From Candidatus Limivicinus faecipullorum (GTDB taxonomy: Bacteria > Bacillota > Clostridia > Oscillospirales > Oscillospiraceae): 16,232 bases of DNA. Positions 14,213-16,232 of this stretch are shown piece after piece (position 1 is the first letter of the stretch; the number at the start of each line of letters is the position of its first letter). Made by a program: the position numbers and the translations under genes. The DNA is taken from positions 1 to 16,232 of the forward strand of contig DVHY01000212.1 in the NCBI GenBank assembly GCA_018711755.1, read 5' to 3'. Below the pieces are notes generated by a model, which had not been told where the DNA came from, searched no databases, and saw nothing but the letters and a program-made list of their open reading frames with translations.

Positions 14213-15417
14213 TGGAGTTCTATGTTATGGGCCAGAACATCCGCTATGCCTGCCCGGTGATAGCCGCAAATTCCCGGGATTTTCTCCAGGCCCGCTTCTA
14301 TTTCAGCGGCGATGTCTGGGAGGGATATTCCAAATGGGCCCATTTCCGCCAGGGTGAGACGGTCTACGACCTCAATCTCATCGACGACGAGATAAAAAAG
14401 GACATGCACCTGAACCTGAGCATCGGAAGCTGGGAGATGTTTCTCACCGGGAATATGGGAGACAGCCGCATCACCACGGTGCCGGTGATCATCCAGGTCA
14501 TGGAGAGCGGGCTTATAGACGAGCCTCTCCATGAGATACCCATGACGGTTGCCGAGCAGCTGGACAGCAAGGCAAGCCTTGCCCTGGAGAAGGCGGAGGA
14601 GCTGACGGAGATCATCGAGAGCGGCGAGCTGGGCAGCCGGGGCTTTCAGATACTGGGGTATTATCCGAACCTTGAGGAACTGAACAAGCAAGTGCCGGAG
14701 CCGGAGAGGGGCGATGCCTACGGCATAGGGACCCAGGTCCCCTACGATATATATGTATACGACGGCGTAGGTCAGCAGTGGGTAAACAACGGCAGCATCC
14801 AGGGCCCGGCGGGGAGCCGGGGCGAGGACGGCACCACCTTCATACCCAGCGTGGACGACTACGGAAACCTGAGCTGGATCAACGACGGCGGCCTTGACAA
14901 CCCTGAGACCGTCAATATCCGTGGCACAAAGGGCGACCCGGGGGAAAAGGGGGAGGACGGCAGCAGCCCCTATGAGCTGGCAGTCCAGGAGGGCTTCAGC
15001 GGCACCGAGGCCACTTTCAACTGGAGCCTGGCCCACATCGCCTCCCATGCAGCCCAGCACTCTGCGGGAGGCACCGACCCTCTGACCATAGACAGCGATG
15101 CCATAGAGGCCGCCGCAGTGACGAGGAGCAAGCTGGCGGCCGACGTGAAAACGTTGGCTTTTTTGGAACTGACTGTGGAGCCGGAGAACTGGCAGGAGGA
15201 TGAGACTTACGGGGACTATCCCTTCCGGGCGGCAGTAGCCCTGGATGGAGTGACGGAGGACTTTGCACCCAGCGTGACCTTTGCCCCGGAGGACGCTCTG
15301 GAGAACATCTTCGCCCCCGTTGCCGAGACCTACGACGGAGGAATATACATATATGCCTGCGAGAGCCCGGCGGAGACGGTCACCATTCCTGCTGTAGTAT
15401 GTATACCTGTGAGGTGA
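14209..15417 (+). CDS. Tail fibre/baseplate-like protein with collagen-type linker
   Basis: This 402-aa protein has a modular layout. The N-terminal 100 residues (YACPVIAANSRDFLQARFYF, then VWEGYSKWAHFRQGETVYDL) look like the BppU-type domain that attaches receptor-binding parts to a tail. A helical spacer follows, then short collagen-like stretches GPAGSRGEDG and GTKGDPGEKGEDG, then SPYELAVQEGFSGTEATFNW, a motif common in phage fibres. Near residue 290 it has HAAQHSAGGTDPLT, another fibre signature. The last 100 residues are probably a beta-rich trimer tip. It probably forms a trimeric appendage that contacts the host. The ATG at 14209 lies four bases inside the previous stop. Receptor unknown. 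Confidence 0.8.
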   Translation: MMEFYVMGQNIRYACPVIAANSRDFLQARFYFSGDVWEGYSKWAHFRQGETVYDLNLIDDEIKKDMHLNLSIGSWEMFLTGNMGDSRITTVPVIIQVMESGLIDEPLHEIPMTVAEQLDSKASLALEKAEELTEIIESGELGSRGFQILGYYPNLEELNKQVPEPERGDAYGIGTQVPYDIYVYDGVGQQWVNNGSIQGPAGSRGEDGTTFIPSVDDYGNLSWINDGGLDNPETVNIRGTKGDPGEKGEDGSSPYELAVQEGFSGTEATFNWSLAHIASHAAQHSAGGTDPLTIDSDAIEAAAVTRSKLAADVKTLAFLELTVEPENWQEDETYGDYPFRAAVALDGVTEDFAPSVTFAPEDALENIFAPVAETYDGGIYIYACESPAETVTIPAVVCIPVR

Positions 15418-15421
15418 GGAT

Positions 15422-16096
15422 ATGACAGGCAGAACGAATACAGGGGGAGGCTCCGCCTTTGCCGTCATCGACATTAGCTACCCGGAGGGAGCGGCCTGTA
15501 CCTGCTCCAACGGCGTGAGGACCATGCAGGCCAAGGACACGTCGGGCCATTGGATGTTTCAGATACCCAGGGCCGGGGAGTGGACGGTCACGGCGGAAAA
15601 TGAGAGCAGCTCAAAAAGCAAGACTGTGAATATCACTGAGAGCAGGGCATACACCGTGGACATCAAGTTCACATTGGTGCTTTACGATTCCGGCTCGGAA
15701 TACCCGGAATCGACGGGAGAGTGGTCTGTGACAGGCTCCGGCGGAGAGAATGCAGATGCCTGCAGTATAACAAAAAATGCCAAGAATATGGTCTTCTTCG
15801 CCGGATACCATTCCACCGCATCTTTTAGCCACTCCCAGCCCATAGATATGAGCAAATATGCAACGCTGCATATCCTGGGAAAATTTGATAACAAATCCAT
15901 CGGATACAGCGGGACGGCCGGCATATCCACCTCAAACAGCGGCGAAGAGTTCAACGCTTCGGTGAGCATGTCAGGAATAGACTCAGGCAATGTTCAAAGG
16001 GATGTGGACCTGTCCAATGTAAACACCAACGCATACTTCAAAATTTACATGGAAAACACTTGCCAGTTCACCGCAAGTAAAATCTGGCTTGACTAA
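15422..16096 (+). CDS. Tail-associated adhesin-like protein
   Basis: This 224-aa protein has two parts. Residues 1-80 (AFAVIDISYPEGAACTCSNG, then GHWMFQIPRAGEWTVTAENE) form a carboxypeptidase-regulatory/PEGA-like beta sandwich found in many clostridial tail proteins. Residues 90-224 are Ser/Asn/Thr-rich, beta-type and unrecognised, with DMSKYATLHILGKFD and ending in a short TASKIWLD strand; this is probably a carbohydrate- or receptor-binding tip. The second half is visibly more A/T-rich than the phage genes before it, which suggests a swapped host-range module. GAGGTGAGG precedes the ATG at 15422, five bases after the fibre stop. Enzymatic motifs are absent. Role inferred from position and fold type. 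Confidence 0.7.
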   Translation: MTGRTNTGGGSAFAVIDISYPEGAACTCSNGVRTMQAKDTSGHWMFQIPRAGEWTVTAENESSSKSKTVNITESRAYTVDIKFTLVLYDSGSEYPESTGEWSVTGSGGENADACSITKNAKNMVFFAGYHSTASFSHSQPIDMSKYATLHILGKFDNKSIGYSGTAGISTSNSGEEFNASVSMSGIDSGNVQRDVDLSNVNTNAYFKIYMENTCQFTASKIWLD

Positions 16097-16107
16097 GGAG
16101 GCGGGTA

Positions 16108-16232
16108 ATGCAGGTATATATCGACGACGGATTCAGATGCCATACTTTACCGGGGGAGGGACTTGGGCCTGTGGAATCGGAGTTTTTCGACGGCAAGTGT
16201 ACGGCTTATATCGAGGGCTATCGCTTCGTCCC
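16108..16232 (+). CDS. Conserved phage protein, cut by the window end
   Basis: The ATG at 16108 has AAGGAGGCGGG just ahead and opens a frame that runs off the window after 41 residues (starting MQVYIDDGFRCHTLPGEGLG, then ESEFFDGKCTAYIEGYRFVP). The C-AYIEGYRFVP pattern is familiar from short phage proteins located between tail fibres and lysis genes; their function is unknown to me. It belongs to the same operon as the tail genes. Length and C-terminus are not visible. Confidence 0.75.
   Translation, partial: MQVYIDDGFRCHTLPGEGLGPVESEFFDGKCTAYIEGYRFV

Noticed and set aside
14700..14990. Collagen-like repeats as a tandem DNA repeat
   Set aside because: There are only two short Gly-X-Y stretches with different codons; they are protein linkers, not a DNA repeat array.
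10581..15474. Long minus-strand frames opposite the capsid, hub and fibre genes
   Set aside because: The plus strand carries recognised capsid and fibre motifs in a tight operon with overlaps and ribosome sites. The minus frames arise from strong third-position GC bias.

Overview
The window looks like chromosome from a fairly GC-rich Firmicutes bacterium, most likely a gut-type clostridium of the Oscillospiraceae kind. That placement is an inference from strong AGGAGG-like ribosome binding sites, the mix of gene families, and a Prp protease paired with its LQFF substrate motif. No rRNA, tRNA, CRISPR array, integrase or transposase is visible.

Left part (1-3510) is ordinary chromosome. A strong terminator at the window edge is followed by a CaxA/YrbG-type Na+/Ca2+ exchanger gene (+). 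A bidirectional terminator separates it from the convergent thrC-thrB operon (-), which encodes threonine synthase and homoserine kinase and has a good sigma-A-type promoter at 3482-3510.

Right part (about 3509-16232, running off the window) is a prophage or phage-derived element. It opens with a leftward repressor/protease pair: an XRE-family regulator and an ImmA/IrrE-type metallopeptidase. A 215-240 bp divergent control region carries four copies of an AATCTTAA-type box arranged as two helically phased pairs. Rightward of it is one long virion operon: two small early ORFs, small and large terminase, portal, a phage-encoded Prp-like cysteine protease, a Gln/Tyr-rich protein, a scaffold-like protein, an N4-gp56-family major capsid protein, small head and connector proteins, a 581-aa probable tail hub, and fibre/adhesin-type tail genes. 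There is no tape measure, tube or sheath gene in the part seen, so the particle is probably short-tailed (podovirus-like).

The main find is a protease-substrate pair inside the operon. The Prp homologue keeps the GHA and DIVCA catalytic blocks with His and Cys 12 residues apart. The major capsid protein begins with NLQFFA, the motif that Prp cuts at the N-terminus of ribosomal protein L27. This predicts that the phage supplies its own maturation protease for its capsid, rather than relying only on the host enzyme. A second point is the layout: the regulators directly abut the packaging genes, with no integration or replication genes between them, so a gene-transfer-agent-like or partial element is worth considering.
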